NCBI RefSeq assembly: GCF_014281055.1
Contig: NZ_JACRSE010000001.1
Location: 124,001 to 188,000, forward strand
Direction of reading: 5' to 3'
From: Fluviispira vulneris
GTDB taxonomy: Bacteria > Bdellovibrionota_B > Oligoflexia > Silvanigrellales > Silvanigrellaceae
DNA length: 64,000 nt
Both the position numbers and the translations under genes were made by a program. The notes beneath the pieces were generated by a model that was given only the letters and a program-made list of their open reading frames with translations, was not told where the DNA came from and ran no database searches. Below, piece after piece: positions 53,151 to 62,726 of the stretch. The first letter of the stretch is position 1; each line of letters starts with the position of its first letter.

Positions 53151-53699
53151 ATGGACACAGCTGAAAATGAAGTAACGGGACGTATTTTAGTTGTGGACGA
53201 TGAAGATGGCCTAGCCAGTGCCATAGAGGATCTTCTGAGCGAATCATTTGATTGGGTTGAAACGGCCAATAATGGGCAAGATGCATTGGATAAACATAAA
53301 AAGGAACCCTTTAATGTGATACTCTCTGATCTACGTATGCCTATTTTAGATGGTTTAGACTTTTTACGCCAATTGCGTAGTTTCGATATTGAAACTCCAT
53401 TTATAATTTTAACTGCTTATGGTGATCAGGAAGCTACAATTTCAGCTCTTAAGCTCGGAGCATTTGATTTTCTAAATAAACCTTTCGCACCGCATGTTTT
53501 AGTCAATCGTGTGCAGGAAGCTTTAAATTATTCTCTGGCGATAAAGCAAGCCAAAAAAGATATTCAAAATTTTACAGAAACAGTGCAAATGGAGCAGTAT
53601 ATTTCTCCAAGAGTTAAGCATGCAGCACAAAAATTATTAGCTATGCAAAATATTAGAGTCATTTTTTCAAATACAAATACTAAAAAAATCAATAAATAA
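53151..53699 (+). CDS. Receiver-domain response regulator (CheY-like, with C-terminal tail)
   Basis: 182 residues from ATG 53151 behind GGAAGGAG; the frame opens 13 residues earlier. The receiver domain covers about 10-130: acidic pair in ILVVDDEDGL, phosphoacceptor Asp in NVILSDLRMPILDG, Thr in ILTAYGDQEA and Lys in FDFLNKPFAPH. The 50-residue tail looks helical and has no DNA-binding domain. It heads the chemotaxis operon 30 bp before cheA and is a candidate motor or adaptor regulator phosphorylated by CheA. Its exact role is not clear. Confidence 0.85.
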   Translation: MDTAENEVTGRILVVDDEDGLASAIEDLLSESFDWVETANNGQDALDKHKKEPFNVILSDLRMPILDGLDFLRQLRSFDIETPFIILTAYGDQEATISALKLGAFDFLNKPFAPHVLVNRVQEALNYSLAIKQAKKDIQNFTETVQMEQYISPRVKHAAQKLLAMQNIRVIFSNTNTKKINK

Positions 53700-53729
53700 A
53701 TTTAACTATTTATATTTTAAGGAATGATA

Positions 53730-55703
53730 ATGACAAATATAATAAAAACAGAAGAAGAATTCCTCACTGAGTTAAAAAAATCATTTCTAATAGAATGTGA
53801 TTTTATGTTAGAAGAATGTGAAGAAGCTTTTATGAACCTTGAAAATGTGGGAAGTAAACAAGAAGAACTTAATCGTATATTTCGCTTAGTTCATTCAATG
53901 AAAGGGTCTTCTGGTTCAATAGGATTTTTGCATTTTAGTCACTTTGCTCATGCTGCGGAAGAATTATTATGTATATTAAGAGTAAAAGAAGAACTATGCT
54001 CAACGGAAATTATTTCTCTTCTTTTAGAAATTAACGATCGCTTAAAAAGCTTTGTGGCAACATTAAAACTAGACTTAACAGCAGAACCAAATTGTGTTGA
54101 TTTGGTTGAACGAATCAATAAATTTGTCAGTCTAAATCATTTGCCTGATCAAAATGGAAATATAAGCAATATTGGAACGAATATTTCTGGAAACAAAGAT
54201 GAAGGGTTTTATGTATTTGAAGAAAATATGCCTAAAAATACGACTGCTGAGAAAGTAGTAAATAATAGTGAAGAATTGCTCTTTAATTCAATGCAGAAAC
54301 AGGAGAAAAATTCTGAAAATTTAAGTATTTTATCTAAGTGCGCAGACGAGAACACCGACGTAGAGCAAAAAAATATAATTCATGATAATGTAAATTATGA
54401 AATAAAAAATAATAATTTAATGAAAGCAATGAGTGAAAAGGAACAAAATCAAAGTAAATCCGCAATTGTTAAGTTAAGTGCAGATAGAATTGATTCTGTT
54501 TTAGATTTAGTTGGCGAATTGGTAGTCGTAAAAAGTCAATTGATATGTAATGAAATTTTAACTGTTAACCAGGATCAACATTTGAGCTCACTTCTCGTTT
54601 TACTGGATAAAATCGTACGCGAATTGCAGGAAAAAGCTCTATCAATGCGTATGACTTCTATTAGACCTTTATTTCTAAAAGTAAATAGAGCTGTGCGTGA
54701 TCTCTCCCTCAAACTAAATAAACCTGTTGATTTTACTATGACAGGTGAAGAAACAGAAATCGATCGCGCAGTTTTTGAGTCACTGGGTGATCCTCTTATG
54801 CATTTGTGTCGTAATGCTCTCGATCATGGCATTGAAAACAAAGAAGATCGGCTCGCAAAAGGAAAGAATGAAATTGGGAAAATCAATCTTGCTGCGGGCT
54901 ACCAATCAGGAAGAGTTTTTATTGATATAGAGGATGATGGTGGCGGGATTATAAGAGAAAAGGTAATTAAAAGAGCTTTATTAAAAGGACTTTTACCGAA
55001 TAATGAAAATCATATGCATATGAGCGATGCACAAGTTTATGATTTATTATTTGCTCCTGGTTTTTCGACAGCTGAAGTCGTCAGTGAGATTTCGGGGCGT
55101 GGGGTCGGACTTGATGTGGTGAAATCACATATTGAACAAGTAAAAGGTAATATTGAAATAACGAGTCGCCCAGGTGAGGGAACACGTTTCCGCTTGTGGA
55201 TTCCATTAACGACCGCCATAGCTGATGCGATGAAAGTTAGAGTCAACAATGATGTTTATGCTCTTCCCATGGAGAATATCTGCGAGCTTTTGCAACCTGA
55301 TTTTCATTCTATTACCCGCTTAAGTAATAAAAATGAAGTGATTCAAGTGCGTGGCAATTTTCTTCCTCTCATCCGACTGAGAAAATGGGTAAAAAATGAA
55401 ATGAATTCAACAGAAAGTGAAGCTATCGATGGAACGCAAACTGTGGTTGTGGTTGAAGAAAGAGGCACACAAGTGGCCTTGTTGGTTGATGAAGTTTTAG
55501 GGCAAAGTCAAATTGTGATTAAGGGCTTAGGCGATGTTTTTAAACATGTGAAAGGCATTGGCGGAGGAGCTATCCTCGGTGATGGAAAAGTGGGTCTAAT
55601 ACTTGATTTAGAAGGACTTATATCTAGCGCACATAAAGATAAAAATCATAATATATCCTATGAGAAAAAATTAAATCCACAAAAATTATCCGAAGCAAAT
55701 TGA
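53730..55703 (+). CDS. cheA: Chemotaxis histidine kinase CheA
   Basis: 657 residues from ATG 53730 (AAGGA 6 nt upstream; an ATG two codons earlier is possible). P1 has the phosphorylated His in FRLVHSMKGSSGSIGFLHF. After about 130 residues of Asn/Glu-rich linker the dimer domain starts (IVKLSADRIDSVLDLVGELV). The ATP domain has LCRNALDHGIE, DDGGGI and SEISGRGVGLDVV. The CheW-like P5 ends the protein (LPMENICELLQPDF, GDVFKHVKGIGG). No clear P2 domain is seen in the linker. It signals to CheY-type and CheB proteins. Confidence 0.95.
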   Translation: MTNIIKTEEEFLTELKKSFLIECDFMLEECEEAFMNLENVGSKQEELNRIFRLVHSMKGSSGSIGFLHFSHFAHAAEELLCILRVKEELCSTEIISLLLEINDRLKSFVATLKLDLTAEPNCVDLVERINKFVSLNHLPDQNGNISNIGTNISGNKDEGFYVFEENMPKNTTAEKVVNNSEELLFNSMQKQEKNSENLSILSKCADENTDVEQKNIIHDNVNYEIKNNNLMKAMSEKEQNQSKSAIVKLSADRIDSVLDLVGELVVVKSQLICNEILTVNQDQHLSSLLVLLDKIVRELQEKALSMRMTSIRPLFLKVNRAVRDLSLKLNKPVDFTMTGEETEIDRAVFESLGDPLMHLCRNALDHGIENKEDRLAKGKNEIGKINLAAGYQSGRVFIDIEDDGGGIIREKVIKRALLKGLLPNNENHMHMSDAQVYDLLFAPGFSTAEVVSEISGRGVGLDVVKSHIEQVKGNIEITSRPGEGTRFRLWIPLTTAIADAMKVRVNNDVYALPMENICELLQPDFHSITRLSNKNEVIQVRGNFLPLIRLRKWVKNEMNSTESEAIDGTQTVVVVEERGTQVALLVDEVLGQSQIVIKGLGDVFKHVKGIGGGAILGDGKVGLILDLEGLISSAHKDKNHNISYEKKLNPQKLSEAN

Positions 55704-55710
55704 GGAAAAA

Positions 55711-56622
55711 ATGAAAGATTTTGATGAAGAATCTATGCAGTTACATATCCCAAATAATGCTTTAAATATAGAAAATGGAATTGAAGAAAATATTTTCAAC
55801 AAAATATCTAATTTTTTAAAAAATCATTCAGGAATAAATTTACCTTATAGTGATAAAAATCAGACTTTACTTGCGAGTCGGACTGTTCGCATTCTAAAGC
55901 AATTTCATTTAAAAAATTATAGAGAATTGTATGCAAAATTAGTTGAAGGTGATCAGGTAATAATAAACGAATTTATTTTATCAATGACAACAAATATGAC
56001 CAGTTTTTTTCGTGAAAAACATCATTTTGATTTAATGCCAAATTTAATTCACGAAATTTTAGAAAAGAAAAAAAAACAATGCCTTTATGATATAAGAGTT
56101 TGGTGCTCAGCATCGAGTACTGGTGAAGAACCTTATACTATAGCAATGATTTTAGATGAAACTATTCCAAAAAATGAAGGATGGCAGTTGCATTTTCTTT
56201 CTACAGATATCGATACAAATGTTTTAAATAAAGCAAGTATTGGTCTATATGGTGAAAAAGAAATGTCACAAGTTCCTGCTCATTATATTGAACGTTATTT
56301 TGAAAAGGGTAAAGGACAATATATTGGGTCTTACAGAGTGATTAAAGAAATAAGAGAAAAAATAAATTTTGCATTGTTTAATCTGATTGAAGAATATTAT
56401 CCATTTCAACATAAATTCGATATTATTTTTTGTAGAAATGTATTGATATATTTTGAAAAAGAACAAGTTGCAAAAACAATAAAACAATTTGAGAATTGTT
56501 TAAATTATGATGGATATTTATTACTCGGCCATTCTGAATCTATTTTAAATGGCCCCGAATCTCTAAAATCCATCGCGCCATCTGTTTATAAAAAATGCAA
56601 AATAGCAGAAGGAATAGGATGA
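55711..56622 (+). CDS. cheR: Chemotaxis protein methyltransferase CheR
   Basis: 303 residues. It methylates glutamates of chemoreceptors with S-adenosylmethionine. The N-terminal domain has NMTSFFREKHHFDLMP. The SAM-binding part has WCSASSTGEEPYTIAMILDE, LSTDIDTNVLNKASIGLYG and FDIIFCRNVLIYFEKEQ. GAGG is in front of ATG 55711. It follows cheA by 7 bp and overlaps cheD by 4 bp. Confidence 0.95.
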   Translation: MKDFDEESMQLHIPNNALNIENGIEENIFNKISNFLKNHSGINLPYSDKNQTLLASRTVRILKQFHLKNYRELYAKLVEGDQVIINEFILSMTTNMTSFFREKHHFDLMPNLIHEILEKKKKQCLYDIRVWCSASSTGEEPYTIAMILDETIPKNEGWQLHFLSTDIDTNVLNKASIGLYGEKEMSQVPAHYIERYFEKGKGQYIGSYRVIKEIREKINFALFNLIEEYYPFQHKFDIIFCRNVLIYFEKEQVAKTIKQFENCLNYDGYLLLGHSESILNGPESLKSIAPSVYKKCKIAEGIG

Positions 56623-57071
56623 AATCTATTTTTTTATATCCAGGACATGCTTATGTAACAAATGAGCCCACAACGATTACAACTGTCTTAGGTTCTTGCG
56701 TTGCTGTGGCATTATTTTGTCCTGAAAAAAAAATTGGTGGATTAAATCATTTTTTATTGCCTAGACCAATGGAAGAAAATGACTCGAGTTTGAAATATGG
56801 ATGTAATGCCATAAATTATCTCTCAAAAAAATTACAGGCTGAATTAAGAGGAGAATCGTGTAAAATTGAAGCTAAATTCTATGGAGGCGGAAATATAATA
56901 GGGGCAAACATTTTTAAAGAAAGTGTTGGTGAACTAAATGTTGAAATGGCCTTTATGGAATTGGAAAAACTAAAAATTCCTGTGATAGACTACAATGTAG
57001 GTGGGAATTTGAGTCGTAAAATTAAGTTTATAACAAACACTTTTGAAGTTTTTCATGAGTTCGTTGAATAA
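56619..57071 (+). CDS. cheD: Chemoreceptor glutamine deamidase CheD
   Basis: 150 residues from ATG 56619, which overlaps the cheR stop (ATGA) and has AGAAGGAATAGG ahead of it; the upstream ATG 56595 is less likely. Catalytic Cys in TVLGSCVAVALFCPE, His in GGLNHFLLPRP and the conserved AKFYGGGNIIGA block mark it as CheD. The enzyme deamidates receptor glutamines and can interact with CheC or CheY in other bacteria. Confidence 0.92.
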   Translation: MKSIFLYPGHAYVTNEPTTITTVLGSCVAVALFCPEKKIGGLNHFLLPRPMEENDSSLKYGCNAINYLSKKLQAELRGESCKIEAKFYGGGNIIGANIFKESVGELNVEMAFMELEKLKIPVIDYNVGGNLSRKIKFITNTFEVFHEFVE

Positions 57072-57101
57072 TATGAGATTATAAACGAAAAGGAGAAGCA
57101 T

Positions 57102-58205
57102 TTGATCATGCAAACCGAGAGAAAAATAAGGGTGCTTATCGTTGATGATTCTAATATTGTTCGCCAACTTTTTGCTCATATGCTTTCCTCAGATCCAGGG
57201 ATCGAAGTTGTGGGATTTGCACCAGATCCTTATGTTGCTCGGGAAAAACTTGTTGAGTTAAAACCTGATGTCATGACTCTTGATATCCAAATGCCTAACA
57301 TGGATGGTCTCACATTTTTAGAAAAAGTAATGGAGCATTTTCCCATTCCAACTATAGTTATTAGTAGTTATGCCAAAGAAAACTCTCAAACTGCACTAAG
57401 AGCCCTGTCGATTGGGGCTGTGGATATATTTGCAAAACCTATCTTAGATAAAAAGACTCCTATGGAATTGGTTGGCGCTGAACTCATTGCAAAAGTGCGA
57501 GCTGCAGCGGGTGCAAATGTATCAAATATCCGTGCAATGAATATTTCTGATCCTTTAAAAACCAATGTTAAAAAGGCGCAACCTTCAAAAACAACTAAAA
57601 ATAACAGAATTATATTGGCAATTGCAGCATCTACAGGCGGTACTGAAGCTCTCAAGCACCTCTTATCACATATGCCAGAAGATATTCCCGGCACAGTTAT
57701 CGTTCAGCACATGCTTAAAGAATTTACCAAAGGTTTTGCTGACACTCTGAATAGCATTTGTCCGTTTGAAGTAAAGGAAGCGGAGTCTAACGACATTGTA
57801 CACTCTGGACGTGTGTTAATTGCCCCTGGTGGATTTCACATGATTTTAGCTCGGCATGGGACGCAGTTTTGTGTGCGTTTAAAAGACGGTCCTCTTTTAC
57901 ATGGAGTGAAGCCTGCAGCCGATCCACTTTTTTCATCTGTCGCTCAATTGGTCGGTAAGAATGCAATCGGAGTGGTTTTAACTGGAATGGGATATGATGG
58001 TGCCCAAGGGTTACTAGAAATGAAAAATGCTGGTAGCTATAATATTGTGCAAGATGAAAAAACGAGTGTGGTCTTTGGTATGCCCAAAGAAGCGATAGAA
58101 ATAGGAGCCTCTCATATCGTTTTACCATTACAGAAAATTGCGAAAAGTATAATGGATGCTTGTATCAATCGAGAATTAAAACAAAATAAAACTCTACCTA
58201 TTTAA
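57102..58205 (+). CDS. cheB: Chemotaxis response regulator protein-glutamate methylesterase CheB
   Basis: 367 residues from TTG 57102 with AAGGAG at good distance; ATG two codons later is an alternative. The receiver domain has VLIVDDSNIVRQLF, phosphoacceptor Asp in VMTLDIQMPNMDGL, and KPILDKKTP. The methylesterase domain has Ser in IAASTGGTEAL, His in VIVQHMLKEFT and Asp in LTGMGYDGAQGLLE. It reverses CheR methylation when phosphorylated by CheA. Its stop overlaps the convergent cheW by 8 bp. Confidence 0.95.
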   Translation: MIMQTERKIRVLIVDDSNIVRQLFAHMLSSDPGIEVVGFAPDPYVAREKLVELKPDVMTLDIQMPNMDGLTFLEKVMEHFPIPTIVISSYAKENSQTALRALSIGAVDIFAKPILDKKTPMELVGAELIAKVRAAAGANVSNIRAMNISDPLKTNVKKAQPSKTTKNNRIILAIAASTGGTEALKHLLSHMPEDIPGTVIVQHMLKEFTKGFADTLNSICPFEVKEAESNDIVHSGRVLIAPGGFHMILARHGTQFCVRLKDGPLLHGVKPAADPLFSSVAQLVGKNAIGVVLTGMGYDGAQGLLEMKNAGSYNIVQDEKTSVVFGMPKEAIEIGASHIVLPLQKIAKSIMDACINRELKQNKTLPI

Positions 58206-58659
58206 TTAGGAGTTCTTCATCGGAGAGAATGCTTTCTATATTAAGAATGATAAGGCTTTTACCTTCAATATTACCCATGCCTGAGATATATTTCATATCA
58301 TTTTCTTCTGAAAATGAATGATTCGACTTGATACTTTCTTTTGGCACTTCAATTACAGAATCAACGGAATCTATTATCACACCAATTTGTCTAGTATGAG
58401 CTTGCATTACAACGATGCACGTATAGCGATTAAAAGTGGTTGGTGCTAAATTCAATTTACAACAGAGATCGATGACAGGAATCACTTTACCTCTTAAATT
58501 TAACACGCCTTTCACAAAAGGAGGTGTTTGTGGTACGGCTGTGAATTCGATCATAGCGTTTACTTCCCAGATATTCTCTATGGGCGCTGCATACATTTCT
58601 TTACCCAAGAAAAAACTAAGATAACGACCCTTGATACTCTCATTTATTTCTTCATTCAT
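58198..58659 (-). CDS. cheW: CheW-like adaptor protein 1
   Basis: 153 residues. CheW fold motifs: YLSFFLGKEMYAAPIENIWE, VKGVLNLRGKVIPVIDLCC, IGVIIDSVDSVIEV. CheW couples CheA to receptors. It is on the opposite strand from the main che operon and converges on cheB. AAGGG lies in front of ATG 58659. Which receptor or kinase it serves is open because a second CheW is encoded at 60703-61179. Confidence 0.92.
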   Translation of the reverse strand: MNEEINESIKGRYLSFFLGKEMYAAPIENIWEVNAMIEFTAVPQTPPFVKGVLNLRGKVIPVIDLCCKLNLAPTTFNRYTCIVVMQAHTRQIGVIIDSVDSVIEVPKESIKSNHSFSEENDMKYISGMGNIEGKSLIILNIESILSDEELLIK

Positions 58660-58905
58660 TTTAAACCCTTAACTAATTTACTTATGCTTTTTTAAAGATA
58701 ATCTTAGAGCTTATCTTCGGCGTTATTAAAAAAATATTGATACTTATTGATATGTTAAGTGAAGTTTTGACATGAAAATTGTCCCTCTGTCAAACTTGCT
58801 GGAGTTAGGCATTTTTAAAATGTTACTTTATTCGAGATTATTTTCAGCCGATTTGTCAGAGCAAGAGATCTCGTTTTAAATTTAAGGTTACAAGAGGATT
58901 AGGCT

Positions 58906-60684
58906 ATGGCTATAGCGGATTGGCTCCATGGAATACGTGGAAGAATGCTAAGATTAATTTTTATACCAGTCGTTATTTTAATAGGCTTCAGCATTTATTC
59001 TTATCAAAAACTTTCTGAATCCTCCAAGACTCTTACATATATGACACTGATAAGAATCCCATCGACAATAAATACAGAAAGAATGATTGGACAAGTGCAC
59101 GCTACAATCCGTTTTGCCCAAGCTATTTTTATCTCGAGTTCACAAGAGGAAATTTTAGCTAATTTTAAGAAAACTCAGGAGAGTCTTTTAGCATTGCAAA
59201 AACTTAAAGAAGAATTTGACAGTACTCCACACACTGGGAAAATAGCTGAAGTATATTTATCTGTTGAGCCTAAGCTTATTCAATTTAATAAATTTGGCAA
59301 TGAATTTGTTAATATTATGAAAAAAAATGAATACAATATGAGTTTAGAAGTAAAGATATTATTGCATGAAAAGCTTTACCCTCTCGCAGTTGAGCTCGAA
59401 GAATCAATCTCGCAAATGCAAAAAACAAGAATCGTTTTAACCAGAGAAATTGGCGAAAATGCCAATACAGATATTAATAACTATCGAAACATTCTTTTAA
59501 TCAGCGGACCATTATTTACTTTGTTTTTACTATTTTATAGTATAGCCGTTGTAAGAAATATCTGCAATAAAATCATAGACAGAACAAGCAAACTCTTAAT
59601 TTCAAGTGAAGAAACTTTTCTCTCAAGTGAAAAAATGAAAAAAGCAAGTGAAACAATTTCTCATGGAGCGACTTCAAGTGCTTCTTCTTTAGAGGAAACT
59701 GTGAGTTCGCTAGAAGAGCTTTCCAGTATGGTCAAACAAAATGCCAACAACGCAAAAGAAGTGAATAAACTGGCACAAATTGCTAAAAGTTCTGCTGAAG
59801 AAGGAGAAAAAGAAATTCTTGAACTTTGTGCAGCTATGAATGAAGTTGCTGAATCGAGTAAAAAAGTAAATGAAATAATTGGAGTCATCGACTCGATAGC
59901 TTTTCAAACCAATTTACTCGCTTTAAATGCTGCCGTTGAGGCTGCGCGCGCAGGGGAGCACGGCAAAGGTTTTGCGGTTGTGGCTGAGGCTGTGCGCAAT
60001 TTAGCCCAAAGAAGTGCTTCAGCAGCAAATGATATTACGATTTTGATTAAAGAAAGTGTAGAAAAAAGTGGAAAAGGCGTGATGGTGGCAAGCCATAGCT
60101 CCGAAACTTTGCATGAAATAGTAACGAATTCAAAAAAAGTTTCGGAGCTCATAACAGAAATTGCGAATGCAAACAATGAACAAGCAGTGGGAATTTCTCA
60201 AATTAGCAAAGCAATGAATCAGTTGGATCAAATCACACAAGCAAATGCGGGTATAGCTGAACAATCTTTAGATATCAGTGAGGAAGTGAGTTTGCGCTCA
60301 AAAGAAGTCACTAAAATAGTTTCTGATTTACAATATGTTGTCGAAGGGGTTAAAAAAGAGTCTTTGAACGAAGTAAATATTTTGCAACTTCAAAATAGAA
60401 AAATGCAAAACAATAAGCAGAGTAATATTAGGGCAAATAATTTGACTTATAGAAAATTAAAAACAGAAAAAGCTGAAAAAAATAATTTTGTTACAAAAAC
60501 TTCTTTATCTAAATTGCAGAAAAACAATTCTCACTTAAACGAGAATATGAACCCTGTAAACACAGCAGTATCTTCTGATTCTTCTATAAAAAAATCAGCA
60601 AAACAATTGATTCCATTTGATTCAGATAAAGAAGGTTTTGATGATGAGCCAAAACCAAATATTGGCACAATCCAGGGATTTTAA
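58906..60684 (+). CDS. Methyl-accepting chemotaxis protein
   Basis: 592 residues. A first helix (about 13-31) and a second (about 200-220) bracket an extracytoplasmic four-helix-bundle sensor of about 165 residues (LMT-rich MCP type). No clear HAMP follows; the helical region runs into the signalling hairpin with the highly conserved [20 protein letters not shown] and [20 protein letters not shown] (about 325-365). The C-terminal 100 residues are Lys/Asn-rich and lack a CheB/CheR tether pentapeptide of the usual kind. AAGAGG precedes the start. It likely forms a receptor array with the che genes around it. Confidence 0.93.
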   Translation: MAIADWLHGIRGRMLRLIFIPVVILIGFSIYSYQKLSESSKTLTYMTLIRIPSTINTERMIGQVHATIRFAQAIFISSSQEEILANFKKTQESLLALQKLKEEFDSTPHTGKIAEVYLSVEPKLIQFNKFGNEFVNIMKKNEYNMSLEVKILLHEKLYPLAVELEESISQMQKTRIVLTREIGENANTDINNYRNILLISGPLFTLFLLFYSIAVVRNICNKIIDRTSKLLISSEETFLSSEKMKKASETISHGATSSASSLEETVSSLEELSSMVKQNANNAKEVNKLAQIAKSSAEEGEKEILELCAAMNEVAESSKKVNEIIGVIDSIAFQTNLLALNAAVEAARAGEHGKGFAVVAEAVRNLAQRSASAANDITILIKESVEKSGKGVMVASHSSETLHEIVTNSKKVSELITEIANANNEQAVGISQISKAMNQLDQITQANAGIAEQSLDISEEVSLRSKEVTKIVSDLQYVVEGVKKESLNEVNILQLQNRKMQNNKQSNIRANNLTYRKLKTEKAEKNNFVTKTSLSKLQKNNSHLNENMNPVNTAVSSDSSIKKSAKQLIPFDSDKEGFDDEPKPNIGTIQGF

Positions 60685-60702
60685 AATGGGAGCCTTAATG
60701 TA

Positions 60703-61179
60703 ATGTCTGCAAAGTCTCAAAAATGTGCATCTGAAGGGCGCTATTTAAGTTTTCAATTGGGACAAGAAATATTTGCCCTTGAAATAAAATGTGTCTCAGA
60801 AATCATTGGAATGGATAAAATTACAGAGCTTCCTGATACCGAAAAATATGTCAAAGGCGTTATTAATTTACGTGGACATATAATTCCAATAATGGATTTG
60901 CGTCTTAAACTACATTTAATTGAAACAGAGTATTCAAAACAAACTTGTATCATAATCGTAGATACCGGGACAAATAAAGTTGGTATTATTGTCGACTCTG
61001 TTCAAGATGTCTTAGATTTTACCAATAAGCAAATTGACATAACTCCAGAAATTTGTAGTGTTTCAAATCTTGGAATTGTAACAGGAATTGGTAAAGTTCA
61101 AGAAAAGAATGTCATTTTAGTTGATATGTTTGCTATTTTAGCCTCTGCTAAAATAAATTTTGAAAAATTGAGAGTTTAA
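60703..61179 (+). CDS. cheW: CheW-like adaptor protein 2
   Basis: 158 residues. Motifs: YLSFQLGQEIFALEIKCVSE, VKGVINLRGHIIPIMDLRL and VGIIVDSVQDVLDF. It directly follows the receptor gene (18 bp, GGGAG upstream), which suggests it links that MCP to CheA. It converges with the PAS kinase gene and overlaps its stop by 4 bp. It is clearly related to, but diverged from, the 58198 CheW. Confidence 0.93.
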   Translation: MSAKSQKCASEGRYLSFQLGQEIFALEIKCVSEIIGMDKITELPDTEKYVKGVINLRGHIIPIMDLRLKLHLIETEYSKQTCIIIVDTGTNKVGIIVDSVQDVLDFTNKQIDITPEICSVSNLGIVTGIGKVQEKNVILVDMFAILASAKINFEKLRV

Positions 61180-62672
61180 GATTTAAACCTTGCTAATGTT
61201 ACAATAAATCGAGTGTTTTCTGAGTTTAAATCATAATGAATTGTTCCCTTATGTTCTTCAATAATACCTTTTGCAATGCTTAAACCCAATCCTGGTGTCG
61301 TTTCTTTTTTAGAATAAAAAGGCTTAAACATATGTGGAAGAATATTTTCATTGATACCAAGACCGCTATCGGTAACTGCTATGGATATGACATCCGGAGA
61401 ATTTTCTAAAATGGATATTTCAATCCATTTATCTGGTAAGTTTGCAATTGCTTCATAAGAATTATTTAATAGATTTAATATCACTTGCGAAATCTTTATG
61501 GGTTTACAGTAAATAGCACTCTGGCATATATTATCTAAATAGATTTCAATCCCATTGGTTCTAAATTTTTCTCTACAAAAATAGAGAGCACTTTCTATAA
61601 TCTGTGCAATAGGAATGCATTGCATAGCTTCATAATCAGAATGTTTGGCGAATTTCAAAAATTCAGAAACAATTTTTGCTATGCGTGCAAGAGATTTATC
61701 GATAATATTGAAATTCTCTTTTATTTTGTCTTTATCAAAGTCAGTGCATTCTATTTTTCTTTCTATATGATAAATCTTTCCAAGAATAATTGTTAGAGGA
61801 TTGTTTATTTCATGTGCTAAACCACCAGCCATTTCACCAAGAGAAGCCATATTTGCGGTATGAATCATCAGAGATTCGTTTTTCTTCTTTTCTGTAATAT
61901 CATAGCGAATAGCAATAAATTGAATGATCTCATCGTTTTCATTTTTAATTGGGACGATCGTTGTTTCTATCCAATAAAGTGACCCATTTTTGTCTCTATT
62001 CTGAATTTCACCCTTCCAACTGTTTCCTTTTAAGATAGTGCGCCAAAGGTCGGCAAAAAACGCTCTAGAATGAGTGTGGGAATTTAAAATATTATGATTT
62101 TTTCCTAAAAGTTCTTGACTTGTATATCCACTTAATTTGCAGAAATTTTCATTGACGAAAATAATATTTCCACTTTTATCTGTAATACTTATGCTTGCTG
62201 CAGAATTTAAAGCATAACTTTGTTTTTCATAAAATAAAAATGCAGATTGTAAAGACTTTTCATACTTTTTTTCAGATGAAAAATCTTTAACTTTAACTAG
62301 AATAAAATTTAAATTATGTATATTGTAATTTAAGAATGTAGCTGTTATTAAATAAAATTCCGAAGTTTCACTTTGATTATATTCAATTATAATATTTTTT
62401 TTACTTTCTGAAATTTTTTCATAAATTGAAAAAATTTCAGTATATAAATTATCAAAGTTTTTTAATTCATTTATATTTCTAGCCTGTAAGCTGTCAAATA
62501 TAATCGAGTTTTTTCCAGAAGAACAATGTTCAATAATTCCATTTGAATCAATAACTAAAAAAGGATCATCGATACTTGTGATTAAAGTTTGGAGTATGAT
62601 TTCTTTCGCAGAATAACTATCACTGAGTGCAATTGGATTTTGAAATTCTTCTTCTTTGAGGTTTATTGACAT
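61176..62672 (-). CDS. PAS-domain sensor histidine kinase (HisKA/HATPase)
   Basis: 498 residues, no membrane helix. One diverged PAS-like part at about 25-130 (DPFLVIDSNGIIEHCSSG) and a clear PAS/PAC at about 150-268 (ITDKSGNIIFVNENFCKLSG, WYIE-like SLYWIETTIVPIKNEND). The dimer domain H-box is MAGGLAHEINNPLTIILGK, N-box INLLNNSYEAI-like ILNLLNNSYEAIANL, and G boxes VTDSGLGINE and TPGLGLSIAKGI. No receiver is fused. It is probably a cytoplasmic redox, light or small-molecule sensor; no partner response regulator is adjacent except the chemotaxis ones. Confidence 0.92.
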   Translation of the reverse strand: MSINLKEEEFQNPIALSDSYSAKEIILQTLITSIDDPFLVIDSNGIIEHCSSGKNSIIFDSLQARNINELKNFDNLYTEIFSIYEKISESKKNIIIEYNQSETSEFYLITATFLNYNIHNLNFILVKVKDFSSEKKYEKSLQSAFLFYEKQSYALNSAASISITDKSGNIIFVNENFCKLSGYTSQELLGKNHNILNSHTHSRAFFADLWRTILKGNSWKGEIQNRDKNGSLYWIETTIVPIKNENDEIIQFIAIRYDITEKKKNESLMIHTANMASLGEMAGGLAHEINNPLTIILGKIYHIERKIECTDFDKDKIKENFNIIDKSLARIAKIVSEFLKFAKHSDYEAMQCIPIAQIIESALYFCREKFRTNGIEIYLDNICQSAIYCKPIKISQVILNLLNNSYEAIANLPDKWIEISILENSPDVISIAVTDSGLGINENILPHMFKPFYSKKETTPGLGLSIAKGIIEEHKGTIHYDLNSENTRFIVTLARFKS

Positions 62673-62726
62673 AAATATACTTTCGCCAGAATTTTAGATA
62701 ATCTTCTTAACCTATCGGCTTGAATT

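Noticed and set aside
58694-58717. AAGATAA/TTATCTT inverted repeat between CheW and the MCP gene
   Set aside because: Short, AT-rich, and no T run in the right direction; chance is likely.
58766-58794. TTTGACA/TGTCAAA inverted repeat upstream of the MCP gene
   Set aside because: Seven-bp arms 15 nt apart without recurrence elsewhere; cannot be separated from chance.
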